Shown piece by piece: positions 11,623 to 23,855 of a stretch of 64,000 nt of DNA (positions are counted from its first letter, which is position 1; each line of letters begins with the position of its first letter). Source of the DNA: Nomia melanderi. Taxonomy: Eukaryota; Arthropoda; Insecta; Hymenoptera; Halictidae. The notes under the pieces were generated by a model. That model was given only the letters and a program-made list of their open reading frames with translations. It did no database searches and was not told the origin of the DNA. Where the stretch lies: NCBI RefSeq assembly GCF_051020985.1, contig NC_135007.1, positions 741,001 to 805,000 of the forward strand, written 5' to 3'. The position numbers and the translations under genes were made by a program.

Positions 11623-12652
11623 TTAATATTTAGTGGGATACCCCTTCTGTTTTATAACTTCTGCTAGCCTTTTTGGCATTGATCTCACTATTTTCTGTAA
11701 ATAATTAACATCAATGTTTTGCCATTCCTCTTGTAATCTGTTTTGTAGTTCAGTTTTATTTTTAATTGAATGTTTACTTATTTTAGTGTCTAGTATATTC
11801 CACACCATCTCGATAGGATTTAAATCCGGCGATTGAGGTGGAGTTTTCATTACTTTCGGGCAATTGTATAGCAACCATTCTTGTATTACTCTTGATTTGT
11901 GCTTGGGGTCGTTATCTTGATAAAAGTGGAAAATGTCTAAGATCCCCATCTTTTGAGCACTTTCCTTTAAATTTTCTTTTAAAATATTTAAATACATTAT
12001 TTTGTCTATTATGTTTGTAATAATTTCCAAATTACCCACTCCATGATAACTAATGCATCCCCAAACCATTATATTGCCGCCTCCGTGCTTAACAGTACTG
12101 CATAAGTTTTTCGGATCCAACTCCGTGTTTGGTTTTCGCGAAACTTTTTGCGGGCCATCGGAACCCCAAATATTGAATTTGCTTTCGTCGCAAAAGATAA
12201 CATTTTGCCAAAATTCAGGAGGCTTCGAAATATAGTTTTTCGCGAATTCTATTCTTTTTTTTTCTGTTCATTTCACTTATATAAGGCTTTTTCCTTGCTG
12301 CGCGGCCGTTGCACCCATGCTTTCGCAGTGTTCTTCTAACTGTTTCATGGGAAACTTCTTTTTCAGAAAAGCCTTGAAGGAGTGAATTGATTTGGGGAGC
12401 ACTTATTTTTGGATCTTCTTTAACTTTTCTCACTATAAATCGCTCTTCCGCGGAATTTAATAATTTTTTCCTACCACGGCCTGTTTTATTTTCTACTCGT
12501 CCTTCTTCTTTATATCGTTTTATAACGTATCGCACTGTAGAATAACTTTTGCAAACAATTTCCGCAATGTCCCTAATGGATTTTCCATTTTTCCAATGAA
12601 AAATAATGATTTTTCTAACTTCCAGATTTGTTTCTTTACTTTTTCTACCCAT
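11623..12652 (-). pseudogene. Tc1-family transposase, one frameshift
   Basis: This enzyme would bind the element ends and cut and paste at TA. Two frames cover it. The N-terminal part (12215-12652, start chosen at the Met before GRKSKETN, because the longer start at 12694 adds a tail unusual for the family) has helix-turn-helix sequence ending in a GRGRK hook. The C-terminal part (stop at 11623) has the second catalytic Asp in YQDNDPKHKS and the catalytic Glu in SPDLNPIEMVW. Thirty-four residues separate them, the DD34E spacing of Tc1. The first catalytic Asp (FCDES) lies between, in the C-terminal frame, upstream of its first Met. The frame changes at a run of nine A on the coding strand (12255-12263), where one A too many explains the break. 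It could be a true mutation or a homopolymer sequencing error. Confidence 0.88.
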
Positions 12653-12822
12653 AATATTGAACTGTTGAGACAAGAAGTTACAAATCAAGATCAATGCTTT
12701 TTAGTCACTTGTCTACGTTATACTGACTACTTTTAGCGAAAAGCATAAACAAATGCCCACCAAAGCCAGATTGATAGCATTTGTTTTAGTTGGTTCGCAA
12801 CATGGGCGAATAATTTTGTGAC

Positions 12823-13025
12823 GTGAAAAAGTGTAGACATTTGTTACAATTCGTTTTCTTTGCAATTATAAATCAAAACTTTATACTTTTTTATACCATT
12901 TTGTTACACTGAACTGTAAATAATGTATATCCATTAAAAGAAATCTGAAAAAGTTCTTCGTTGTATGGTTACTTCATTTATCTTTACCACACTATCGACT
13001 GAGCGAATAATTTTGTGACCCACTG
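12823..13025 (-). repeat. Tc1 right terminal inverted repeat
   Basis: Inverted partner of 11378-11579. Immediately inside it, 12806-12822 repeats the outermost motif (GCGAATAATTTTGTGAC) in direct orientation, as an inner direct repeat would in an IR/DR-type Tc1 element. The left TIR has no equally clear inner copy. Confidence 0.9.
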
Positions 13026-13027
13026 TA

Positions 13028-15570
13028 TATCTTTGATTTTGTATTCTTGTAGATGATGTTGAGACGTTTTCAGAACATCAGATTTTTTTTTAGCTTCTCG
13101 TTAACCGTTATCGAGATATATAAAGCTATTATGGACACAATAATTTCGAACATTTATATCTCGATAACGATAACTTATATATTATAAGCAATATTATATA
13201 CTATATTATAGTATTTCACTTATCGAAAATATCTCTATTTCTAAGAGAACGTGAGCTACATACAGAAATGCGTATAAAAAGTAAATCGGCAGCTACAGGC
13301 ACCTAACTCTTGCATGATCTTTTTCACAATGTATTAACAAAAATTTGCAGAGGTGTTTTAAGAAGTATTTTAGAGAAACTTGTATTATACTATACTCTGT
13401 ATGCACGTAATTTGCCATATTTATAGCAAAAACATTGTGTCTTTCTTAAAAATACAGACAGTAACACAAGCCGCGTAAAATGCAATGTCGATAGAAGTGA
13501 AAAAACTTAATCCGTGATTTACACCATTTTCTCTAATCTTGCCAAAAGTCCAATTATTTTCATTAAAGTAAATTTTGCTGCGAAGAAGAACTCCTAATGT
13601 CTTTTGAGTATACAATAGTGTTTAGAGTATGCAAAATTTATAAAATCCGAACGATCTCTTGTGGACGTTAAACAACACGTGAACAGTATGTTATTTCCAA
13701 CGTTTATATCTTCCATTGTCCTGTCAATTTTTACTACTAATTAAAGAAACATTAAAGGTTCAAACATATGTACTTATATAGACACGTATTCCTCTTTAGA
13801 AAAGTCGATATGTCCTTTACTAATAAAATATTATTGTTCTATCAGTGAAAAATATTGACATAAGAGCACAATTTACATATTAAATATTTTACATAAGAGC
13901 ACAATTTACATATTAAATATTTTACATAAGAGCTACAGTCAATACCATAAAAATACAGGCTTCTTTACATTTGTGTTGTATTTAAATATATCGAACCAGT
14001 ACAATATTGTCGTCTTAGCAATACAATTGATTTTTTTCAAAATATATTTAACTTTGTAGTTTTTAATATTCGTTTAGCCTCACTTTGTTAGATTTTGAAA
14101 TGAAAGTCTTTAATATAAAATTCATAATAGCATTAATAATAAATCATTAATAGGAATTCATAATATCATAATATACCTTCTAAATACTAAAGAAAGATTT
14201 GCAAAGTGAATCGCAGTGAATGTCTTAAACTATGTAATAAGAATTAAAACTATGTTGTATGTAATAAGAATAATACTTGAATGATTAAAATTGTCTGCAC
14301 ACTTGACAGTTCAAATGTTTTAAACAATTTGACTCCTACCTAAGAGATAGTAGACCTACAATCTTATAACATATTTCCTTTTGACTTCCTTAGTCGTAAC
14401 ATATTAAAATATATTATTCCTCAGGTATAGACCATTTAAAAAATGTTGCGTCGTAGAAAGTACTGGAATGAATTGCCGTTACCTTATCTCGCTGATCAGT
14501 GATGATCCACCATTCCAAGCTGACTCATAAGTTTTGCAATAGTTTCCTCCATATTTGAAACAATTGCCTATCAAATTATTCATCTATTTCGATGTAATTT
14601 TGTAACTGTTAATGCTTACGATTTATAATATTCATTTTTTTGGTTGAAGTGTTGAGCCGAAGTAAAAATATTGACAGAATCTTAATATACAATTTATGTT
14701 TGGATTGATTATAACATATATACCTATTATAAACTGTTAGTATATTGCTATCAACATAAAAAATGAGAAGTTCCCATGCAGAAGAACAACAATTTATTAT
14801 TATATAATAATATGTTATAATAATAATTCCCCTTAATAGTCTAATATTATTTCTCTATGATTAAAAAGAATTTTGTTTCTGTCCTTAATTTTTCTTGTAA
14901 TCAACTCTTCAGCTACTCTGTATTACATATATGTATGTGACGCAGCGGTTTCTTTCCGTAACCCAACATTACATACCTATATGTATGTATCACAGATTCT
15001 ATCATATTACAATTTGTTTTAGGATTAACAAATAAAGTTTTATCTAGCTTCAACAGAGATGCTTTCATGGATTATAAATACCGACGAATTACTAACGGTT
15101 TGACTTGCTTGTTTAGCATATTTTACTATTCCATATATGAAAATATACGTCGTATTAAATGAATCGAACTTTAAAAATTTGAGGCTTGGTTTTTAGTAAC
15201 TTTTGGTAGTAACAAGATAGTTAAACAAGTGTTTGGTATGCTATACGTGTCAGTATGGCTTCCAACGTTAGATTTTAAGTGAACAATTTGCATTATATTC
15301 AACAAAAGTTATTCGGTTACGGAGAGTTACTGCATTTTATTAGAATTTTCGTTCTCGGAAACAATTCATTTGTTTATTTCCACCGAGATTACAACTGCTT
15401 CTTCCCGGGTTCGTGTTTCCAAACATTTTTCGATTGTATAAGGTCCGTTCCTGTCGGTTCCTGCCACCGACTCGTGAAACAATACCGCCATAAAACTTAA
15501 ATGTTGGGAAACACGCGCAAACTCAATACGGTCATACCTTCACCATATTTTTTTATTAAGTTTTCCACCT
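13028..15570. other. AT-rich unassigned DNA
   Basis: No gene was recognised. It contains a short inverted pair CGTTATCGAGATATA / TATCTCGATAACG at about 13107-13172 and the 33-bp tandem repeat at 13858-13933. Confidence 0.4.
13858..13933 (+). repeat. 33-bp tandem repeat, 2.3 copies
   Basis: The unit begins ACATAAGAGCACAATTTACA. Copies are 13858-13890 and 13891-13923, identical by eye, followed by 10 bp of a third. This looks like a recent local duplication. Confidence 0.9.
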
Positions 15571-15835
15571 GTATAAGAGTATACCACGAAGCGTGATCAG
15601 CTTAGATTATTCTGCTGTTAGTGGTTCGATCGGAAATTTCTTTAGCTAAAATAACATAGTTCAAGGAGTGCTTTAAGATAATCATACCAAATTTTTTGTC
15701 AACCCTTTTTTTCCAGAGTTAGCAAGGTTACCTTCGGTCACCACTTAATCACCTTAGCGAACAAAATTTCCGGTCGAACTGCTAGAAACAATAATAATCT
15801 CAGCTGATCATGCTTCGTGGTCTAGCCGGTATACG
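15571..15835. mobile_element. Foldback-type miniature element
   Basis: Arms at about 15580-15660 and 15750-15834 are imperfect reverse complements. Shared blocks are GTATACC, CCACGAAGC-TGATCAGCT, AGATTATT and TTCGA-CGGAAATTT. The loop is about 90 bp. It is non-coding and no family could be assigned. Confidence 0.65.
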
Positions 15836-17532
15836 TGGCCTTTGTCGGGATACAGAAATTTCCACTATTACCAGCGAACGTAAAAAAAGCAAAACAGTTT
15901 TAACAATAGAACGACCAAACTTGTCAAAATAAAGAAGTTTCAAATTTCTTGTTTTAATTTGTTTAAAAATATTGAAACACTTTGATTAGAGTTCATATTA
16001 ACTTTTATCGAAATAAAGGAATCAGTTGTGTATATAACAATGTTTCTCAATCTTATGAGTGGAACAATAAAATATAGCATAATTTTAAACGGAGTACAAT
16101 GGATTGTACATATTATTATAAAAGTGTATGAGTAATGTTTATATAACATTTAATAACCATTTATGGAATGCATACACTACTATAAGTGGTTAGAGAAAAG
16201 CGAACTTATAACTATTTCTTATTACGACTATACATACGTTTTTATATTACCTATTATGATTATATTCTATTTTCGATAGGCATTTTCTCGAGTTTGAGTA
16301 ATGAAAAAATTTATGACAAGGTCCATGGATCGGTTGTTCATAAACTCACTCATAGACTTAATAATTTCATAGTTTATTTCATTTGCGAAAACGACTTGGC
16401 CAAGCGCGTATTATCAATATCGAAACACAATCTGTTCGCAAGAAATGTTCTAAATAGTTTTATGTTAACGACGAAAAAAATAAGTGTGAATTGTTAACGT
16501 TGTGTGTAATTGAAAGTCGTTTTTGTAGATCAATCATTAGAATTTTAAGGAAATTTAAAAACTACCCACATGAAATTGATTGATTCCTCTTGAATTAAGT
16601 ACATAGTTGTCAAAACCGTTGGCATTAAATATAAAATCATTTTTCCGGCAAATACTCAAGCACTAAATAGTCTCAAACTGAGTTTTAAATTACTTGTTCG
16701 TGAAAAGTTATGGTATTATGTGAACTTGACTGTGCCCCGTGCTCTACAGAAATTTGAATCATATGCAACTCAGAATTCTGAATGTCTGAGCCTATGTTGG
16801 GGTATTTTCTTAAACAGAATACATATTAATTCTTCAGACTCTTGTAACGTTAACATATGAATATAGTTGTTGCACGACGGTTTGGATCGAAAGATTTTTA
16901 TAGTGATATTTTTATACAACTTATGAACAATGCAATATCAGAATAGAATGATTACTGAAAAATATTAAACAGCAATTGTTTTTTCATTGGTGCGTATTTT
17001 AATCAGAGATTTAATACCGGTATTAGACCTGGTAATATATGTACATACATATGCATTGAATGCTACTGATAGCACTCCTCACAAATTTTATAAATTTCAT
17101 TATTTACAAAAAATATTAAGAACTATTTTCTATTTAATACTTTACGTCATGTATTTTAACGTAATTTATATGAGTCGTTCAGATAACGGTTGGTTTCGTG
17201 TTATAAGGAAAAATCGGTTAATGCTATTAGACACTGTCGAAATGAACAGTATAATTAAAGACTGCAAACAAAGAACGGGAAAACTGCAAGGTATAAGTAT
17301 CTACAACATAGCGTGCCACACGTCTATAAGCTAAACACTATTTTTATCATGTTTAACCCCGATACACCACAGCACTTGACAGAAGTTTGCGATCACTCCC
17401 GGTTAAACATGTTTCTTATCATCTTACAAATTGTCAATGACAGTTCAGAATACGTACAAGATGTTTGGTAGTTGATTCTATATGTTAAAGTAAAATGAAC
17501 AAAATTGTGGTTTCGACTTTGGTTTCAAGTTA
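15836..17532. other. AT-rich unassigned DNA
   Basis: No recognised gene or repeat. A plus-strand frame at 16987-17334 was considered as an exon and rejected (see the rejected list). Confidence 0.35.
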
Positions 17533-17780
17533 TTAACCTCTTGTCTTATATCGTGTCAAACTCATGATGAGAATTTTCAACCGAATTCGAGAAATCTAAA
17601 TGTTATTCACTTTTTTTTAATATAAATGGAATATTACTTTTCTATTGTTTATCGTTAACCTTTAGAACAAACGTAGACATAGATTAAGTATCAAGGTTTT
17701 TTCCTTTTCTAATAAATTATTAACGATAAAGTAGTTTCATTAAGCACAGTTGCAAAAGAAATCATAAGACAAGGGGTTAA
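17533..17780 (+). mobile_element. TTAA miniature element, family TTAACCCCTTGTC, copy 2
   Basis: Ends are TTAACCTCTTGTCTTAT and (reverse complement) TTAACCCCTTGTCTTATG, a 17-bp inverted repeat with little mismatch. The 248-bp body aligns along its length with 8108-8354. It is non-coding. Confidence 0.8.
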
Positions 17781-19308
17781 CGCTTTGTAATTGAGAGACT
17801 GTAGACACAAACCGGAACAAAGCAAACGTTGAAAGCGGCAGACTATAATTTAACAATAAGTGGCATCTGCACTTAATGCTTATGTAGGCGAGAGGGGTAT
17901 TTCTGACACCTCACGCATACCTTTTTTTTAAGTGTAAGAAGTGAAGCCTAGAATGTTATGGAAAGGCGGAAGAGGTTTGAAAAGATTAGGACAGAGGGAG
18001 AGAGCGTTTCATCCGGGATCTACCAGTGGATCCATCAGTAAGGCTTTCTGGTAAACTCGTGCTTTAGTGCCTAAGGGTGTGAAAGTTATAAAAATTCGCG
18101 TAAACGTTGAAATGGTTCTCCTTACTAAAACTCGACAATTAATTCATTATTTTTTTAAAGGTAAAATTATTAAATGGAATAAATAATTTTTTTAAAATTG
18201 TTAAATTGATTATTTTCATACTCACCTCTTATATCAAATATTATTTAAATAAAATATTTGCCGAAACATGAACAACAATAGTTTAGAAAAAATTTTGTTT
18301 TAAATATTTCGGTTAAAAATATTTTATTTCTACAGACTGAAACTCCCACATAACAAACATTGTATGATTCCTTCGATGTATTCGATATAAATCTAGAGTG
18401 AATTTTCCAACTAATTTCTGAAGTGACTGTTTTAATATTGAATAACTAATTAGTTTTACGTTTACTTTTTATAATTTGTTCATCGTCTCGTCTGATAATG
18501 AGAATAATGTATCGTACAGAATTATATGGTTCTGGAACTTTTTTAAACTAAATGCTGCCTCTATTAAGGCTAAAAATATAGGCGACGGAATTTTATCGAA
18601 CATTTTGAATCCTTTGTTTAAACGTTCGTGTCACACGAAATACTGAGAACAATCCAACGAGTTGATCGACTAAAGCCTCAAGCTAAACTTTCAAAATTTT
18701 GAAAATTTTTATTTTGCAATTTTGTAGACGTGAAAGAACAATTTATTTTTTGTTTAAACTTTTTTCAAGATAACCCACGGAAAAGAAAAATTCGCATTCC
18801 TCCAGGGGTGGTTTCACCCCTTCAAAGTGAAATTCGGCGCGGAACAAAAATTGCAATGTATTAGGCTGGACTTACTTGCACACATAGTTTCATCATTTTT
18901 TGAATTTCCGGGCTCGACACATTATGCAAAACGCAGGGTTTCCCTGGCATCTAACATGATGTCCAATATAAAATCAATTTCAATTTATACCAAAATAGTT
19001 ATATACCATCAGATTTACTTACTCGCTGAAATCTCAGTACGTCTTCGAATAATGACGGTGAATGTCTTTTTCAATCAAACAATTCAATTTTCCTTAAAAA
19101 TAGCCTATACGTGCATCTACACGCATACCGTGACTGCCTACGTGTATCACGAGTCGCAATTATCCTATTAATATGTGGCTTATAGTATTACATGCACACA
19201 CGCTACGATTATCGGTTAGCAAATATCGATCCGTATTACATAGGACAGTTCTGCTCGCGAGTGTTAATTCCAAATTCTGCGAACCAAATGCACGTGGAAC
19301 CGTTATTC
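17781..19308. other. AT-rich DNA with a foldback remnant
   Basis: No gene was seen. The piece at about 18790-18930 (GGACTTACTTGCACACA, then TTTTTTGAATTTCCGGG-TCGACAC) resembles the right arm and loop of the foldback at 25195-25420 and is probably a fragment of that family. Confidence 0.4.
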
Positions 19309-19563
19309 TTAACCTGTCAACTGTGGAATTTAATTTCAAAAATCTCTTATTGTACGCGTAATAAATACAAACAATGAAGTGTATATTCGTGAAATGCAGG
19401 TAAAACGTATTTATAACATATCCTGACGAAAAACTAAAGCAAAACGAAGAAGAATTACATATTTATCTGGGAAAATTAATAATTGATTGTCGAAAGAATT
19501 ATATAGTGCCATTTTAAATTTTAAAATGACGTGTATATTCATCGAACGCAGTTAACTGGTTAA
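19309..19563 (+). mobile_element. TTAA miniature element, family TTAACC-GTTAACTG, copy B
   Basis: Starts TTAACCTGTCAACTGTGG and ends GCAGTTAACTGGTTAA, with the same interior order as copies A and D but more diverged (255 bp). The overlapping short frames at 19173-19377 are accounted for by this and have no domain. Confidence 0.78.
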
Positions 19564-19629
19564 ATAAAAAAATATACTGTAGAGTTTGTAGTTGAATGAA
19601 ATTTAATGTTTTTGAATCAAGTTTTCCTA

Positions 19630-19892
19630 TTAACACATTGACTGCTACGGTGGTCATCGATGATCGGAGCTTCCAAATTGCTAAAGAACAATTACAATAA
19701 AAATTTTGATTTCAAATAAAAATATTTCGTAACACATGTAGCTAGATCACAGCGTAATGTATGACTACCGTAATATGACTACCGTAATACTAAACCAGTA
19801 ATAATTATTTCCAATATCATTTGCCTTTATTATTAAAGAATAAGTATTACTATTCAGAACGCTAGAAATTCTCGGAGCAGTCAACGTGTTAA
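19630..19892. mobile_element. TTAA miniature element, family TTAACACRTTGACTGCT
   Basis: Inverted ends TTAACACATTGACTGCT and TTAACACGTTGACTGCT differ at one of 17 positions. The 263-bp interior is non-coding. It is the only copy in the window. Confidence 0.75.
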
Positions 19893-21423
19893 GTTGCATC
19901 ATGAGCCTGTCCGCGTTTTTTCGGAAGAAAACAAAGTGCTGCCAAATTTTAATAACACATAGTATAGTATATTAAACAGTTACTTTTGTCAAAAAAATTC
20001 AAGTTTAACTTCTGTTGACATCCGCTAAAATGTGTGCGCAATTCCTTTGGTCAGCAACATTTTCGCTGTGCACTGCTGTACTAAAAGGTTGCAGTCAGTC
20101 ATTCGTTCGTTTCTATTCATTCTCTTTGAAGTAATGCCTTTTACTTTTTCGCCTGTGCTCTGACCACATGTTCTCAATTTGACGACTGTTGCCAGCAGAG
20201 ATAATGTCTACAATCAGCGAAAAATGAGGAAACAATCTGTACTTTTTAATGCGACTGTATTCGTGCAATTTTAGTTTTAATTTTAATTTCAGTTGTAGCT
20301 TTTCTTTCATATTAGTGTGATTATTAAAATGTTTTGTGCATAGAAATAGTAGCTATGCAAAGAGCATTCAGTTATTGACACCTGAAGCGTAAACATGCAT
20401 ATCGGTGAGTAATAAACTGGTTTCATATTATACAATAATTTGTTGAAAATTTTCATCATTCTTGACTTTCGAGATGATTGAAATATAATAGAACATCTTA
20501 TGTAAATAAGTATGCACAAGGACATAAAATTGCCAGCTTTCGATGATAATAATTTGCGTAACAGAACGGCACAAGAAACGAGTTTTGTGGAAATCTGCGT
20601 AGAAAGTACTTGAATTTCTGAAATGCTCTACTATTTAGAATTTAAACGATATTTATTGTAGATTGTAAAGATTTTGACAATTTTGTCTATTTTATTGTTT
20701 TACTTTTTATACAGATTATACAGTAACGTTTAATGTCAATTATATCAATGCAAGAAAACTATCACTTTCTTGTGAATGAAAAATGCTATCTTCAAAACGT
20801 TCAACTAGAAGTATTTCTTGCAATTGCAGTTTTTAATTTCATTATAATTATAAAATCGCCAAATGTCTGCATCGCAAAGATAATTTGTTCGATGTTTCCA
20901 GGTCAATCTACCGTTTACGTGACATACATTAAAAACGCGAAGAATTTAATAGAAAACGTGTATCAGCAGTGATAAAATATTATTGCGTGTTGTTTATTAA
21001 GAAATGTCATTCGATATTCGATAAAATCTGATACAGGAAATTTTTCCGCCGCCAGCAGATACACCGCAATTTTTTCTGTAGCTAGGATTACACGCTCGAA
21101 TCATCCTGATATTCTATTTCTTTTACAATTATCTGCTCTAGTTGCCGTATACCTTTCCGTCGTTTAATTAGGTTTTTATTGCGTTTGCTGCATCTACCAT
21201 TATCCGACGGTAATAAACCGAAGAGTTACGGATTTACTTCTTTCCTTGAATATCCATAAATCTACTCGAGTTTACAATATATTTAATTTTCTTGTCAATG
21301 GAACCGGTAAACCAGAACTTTAAACCTGATTAGTGTTGTAGACGTATTATAGAATCGTAAAGCATTTAGTGGGATTACAAATACAACCTCGGATGAACAA
21401 TTCTGTCTCGCTAGCCTATGTAG
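19893..21423. other. AT-rich unassigned DNA
   Basis: Nothing recognised. Short frames (20113-20525 minus, 20733-20972 plus) lack domains. Confidence 0.35.
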
Positions 21424-22071
21424 GCAAATAATGCTCGCTTAAATTGCACAATTTCAGGCCCCAGCAGTGGAAATTAACCGAGCAGAAAAAGCAGGAGGAA
21501 AATCGATATGGTGAACGGAAACGAGATAGACACAGTTCGTCAAGCATCGAGGGTCGAGACATTGAACTTCAAAGCGACGCCGCACGCGTCAAATATAAAC
21601 ATGCGACGAAGAAAATTTCAAATGCAGTAATTTTAACCTTACCTTCTCAAATGTAGTACTAATAGCTTGTTGAACTCGTTCTGATTAAAATGAGCTTAAA
21701 CACAATATAAATCGGAATAGTTTTACCGACTTGATGTAATTAACGAAATTAAAGGTACATTTGCTCTAAATCGATAAAACTAGTCCGCTTTACGTGGTGT
21801 TTTGATTAGTTTTAATGAGAAGAATCTCAATATTCCATCGGAACAACGATTGAAAAGGTAAGGTTAAAATGATTGCAATTGAAATTTTTTTCATTGCATA
21901 TTTATACTCGACGCGAGCGACATTTTTGTGACCTGTGTCTGTCTCTCTTCCTCTCATTGTATTTTTCTCTCGTTTTCTTTCCCTGTCTACTGGGATTACG
22001 TTACACTGAGCTCGAGACAGCGACTAGTGGGAGAAGAGTAGATTTCTGTGGAATTTAAGCGAGCATCATTA
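21424..22071. mobile_element. Foldback element with purine/pyrimidine-skewed arms
   Basis: The left arm (about 21424-21657) and right arm (about 21853-22071) are imperfect reverse complements: AATGCTCGCTTAAATT mirrors AATTTAAGCGAGCAT, and TTTTAACCTTACCTT mirrors AAGGTAAGGTTAAAA at the inner edges. The loop is about 195 bp. The left arm is purine-rich (GAACGGAAACGAGATAGA) and the right pyrimidine-rich. The two plus-strand frames inside (21444-21656 and 21873-22058) are the two arms and not genes. Confidence 0.65.
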
Positions 22072-22073
22072 TA

Positions 22074-22226
22074 CAGTGGGTTGACATGATCTCAGATCGA
22101 AGAGGGTGCAAGACGTGCCGAAACTAATTCCGCCATTACTATCGGGCCTAGCGTTGCGAGTGACGTCTCCCCTTGCTCCTCTTCACTTTTAAGCCACAGG
22201 CCAGTTGGGATCATGTCAGTGCACTA
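22074..22226. mobile_element. Small TA-associated inverted-repeat element
   Basis: Left end CAGTGGGTTGACATGATC after TA (22072-22073). Right end, as reverse complement, TAGTGCACTGACATGATC. The body is about 150 bp and GC-richer than the surroundings. It abuts the preceding foldback, so one may have inserted at the edge of the other. Confidence 0.5.
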
Positions 22227-22501
22227 TTCCTATAATAACAATGTGTGAACAAATCATACTTTATGCATTGAGTTTCATTTTCAACAAACTTGTATAAGTA
22301 CTCGCGTTAATAACATCTTATGTTAAATTATCTTTTACAATAAAAGATAGAATATTTAAATGTTCTTTAAATATATCAATGTTTAATAAATGATTTTTGA
22401 TACTTAATATTTTAATATTTAAAATACTAAACTATTCTGTTTGTTTACGGTGCTGTTAATAAGAGCTGTACCATTAATAGAATCACTGAGTTACTTGGGA
22501 T

Positions 22502-23284
22502 ACAGCGAACATTGGATAATTGTAACACCGCGAACCTCTTCATAATTGCAACATCCCCATCCCCACCATATCTCCACTAGGTTCCTTTTAATGCACCATA
22601 GCGCTCGACAACCGACCGCGGATGAAGGGTGTAATATAATCCGACTATTTGATGAGGAGATGAGTGCACTTCGTTGATTTATGGTAAACGAATCATTTGA
22701 TGAGTGGACAAAGTATATTTACTAAAATGAGATTACACATGACACGGTCGACTATGCGACTACACGACTACGAGAAGGAACGCGTACATAACAACTGTAT
22801 AAAAAAAAAAAAAGAAAACGCGGGAGTGGACGCGTCGAAGATGACGCTCGTGCCCAGCGCGTGCTTATTGTCGTAGATCAACACTATTGTCAAACTCGAC
22901 AATTTCAACCTCTTTTTCTTTTCTACTCGCAGCCCTATTGTATATCCAAAACTTCAATCGTTTATTGTACAAGCAACTGTGATCGCAATTCTATCGTGTT
23001 TGGTGTCATGTTAATTAGAAAAACATAACAAGCATGATGATGAATGTTTTACTCGTCAAAAGTAAGAAATAAAATAGTTTGATTGTTGAGTTAAAGATTT
23101 CAAGCTCATCGCGAGCCTTTAATAATGCCGAACGCTTTGACTCTCAGTCTTTCTTTTTCCTACACTCGCGTTATCCTTTTCTGCGTTCGCCATGCTAAAA
23201 TCTTCGTTTCGTGGGATTCGATTCGATTCTACCTCTTCATAATTGTAACTTTCCGGTCCCGTTGAGTGTTGCAATTATCCACTG
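22502..23284. mobile_element. TA-flanked non-autonomous element with CpG-rich core
   Basis: The ends share GGATAATTGYAACAC and a nearby CCTCTTCATAATTG. The left end starts CAGCGAACATTGGATAATT and the right (reverse complement) CAGTGGATAATTGCAAC. TA lies outside each end (22500-22501 and 23285-23286). The 783-bp interior includes a CpG-rich stretch at 22596-22860 with an A13 run at 22802-22814. No transposase frame is visible. The TA and CAGTG end suggest the Tc1/mariner or pogo groups. Confidence 0.55.
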
Positions 23285-23286
23285 TA

Positions 23287-23616
23287 CAGCCTCAGTCTAG
23301 ATCAGTTTATGTTACTCTTCGTTTTGTTTACGCCATTTTATTCTTCAGATACCATTTTAATTATTATAATAATTTTAATTGGTTGAGCAATTTGCCATTA
23401 GGTATACGTAGATACTTCTGCATGCAGTCGTCAAACTGCTTAAGAATAGATGCACTTCCTTTTACGTTCCCTGTAATATCTCTAATGCCCTTTTTTGTTT
23501 TCAACTAGATTTTTAGTCGGCGTTCATTCCAATGTAATGTCTATAAATTAACTAAACACTACACATTTTATAACTATAATAAATGACTTATTGCCAGGAA
23601 GGGGAATCGACATATT
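23287..23616. other. AT-rich unassigned DNA
   Basis: No feature was recognised here. Confidence 0.35.
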
Positions 23617-23855
23617 TTAATGCTTTGCGGTTTATTTCGTAATTGTTACCGATATAACCATTTCATTGATAATAATTTAATAGAAAAAGAAAAACTGTTA
23701 TTGTTTATTCTATGCCTGCGTTTAATCAATAGGTTAACGATAGATAACAGAAAACTAATTTCTATTTTAGAAAAGTAAATAACACTAAGATTTGCTAAAT
23801 TCAGTTTAGAATTTGCATCATAAATCTGACACGATATTATAGTGCAAGGGGTTAA
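23617..23855 (-). mobile_element. TTAA miniature element, family TTAACCCCTTGTC, copy 4
   Basis: The right end (reverse complement) reads TTAACCCCTTGCACTATAAT followed by a CGTGTCAGATT motif shared with the 61468 and 17533 copies. The left end TTAATGCTTTGCGG is poorly preserved, so that boundary rests on the expected length of about 240 bp. Confidence 0.5.

Larger units (their letters stand above)
11378..13025 (-). mobile_element. Tc1-type DNA transposon, nearly intact
   Basis: A 1648-bp element is bounded by long terminal inverted repeats and flanked by a TA target duplication (11376-11377 and 13026-13027). The ends read CAGTGGATCACAAAATT (left) and CAGTGGGTCACAAAATT (right, reverse complement). 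The transposase is on the minus strand, complete in parts but split by one frameshift. TIRs of about 200 bp with a repeat of the terminal motif at the inner edge recall the IR/DR architecture of some Tc1 elements. High TIR identity, with four or so differences in about 200 bp, points to fairly recent activity. Confidence 0.92.

Noticed and set aside
13858..13933. Considered as a CRISPR-like repeat array
   Set aside because: The units are directly adjacent with no spacers, and the genome is clearly eukaryotic.
16987..17334. Possible small coding exon ending at a splice-donor-like CAAGGTATAAGT near 17292
   Set aside because: The upstream acceptor is poor, no protein domain is recognised, and one donor-like site is expected by chance in AT-rich DNA.
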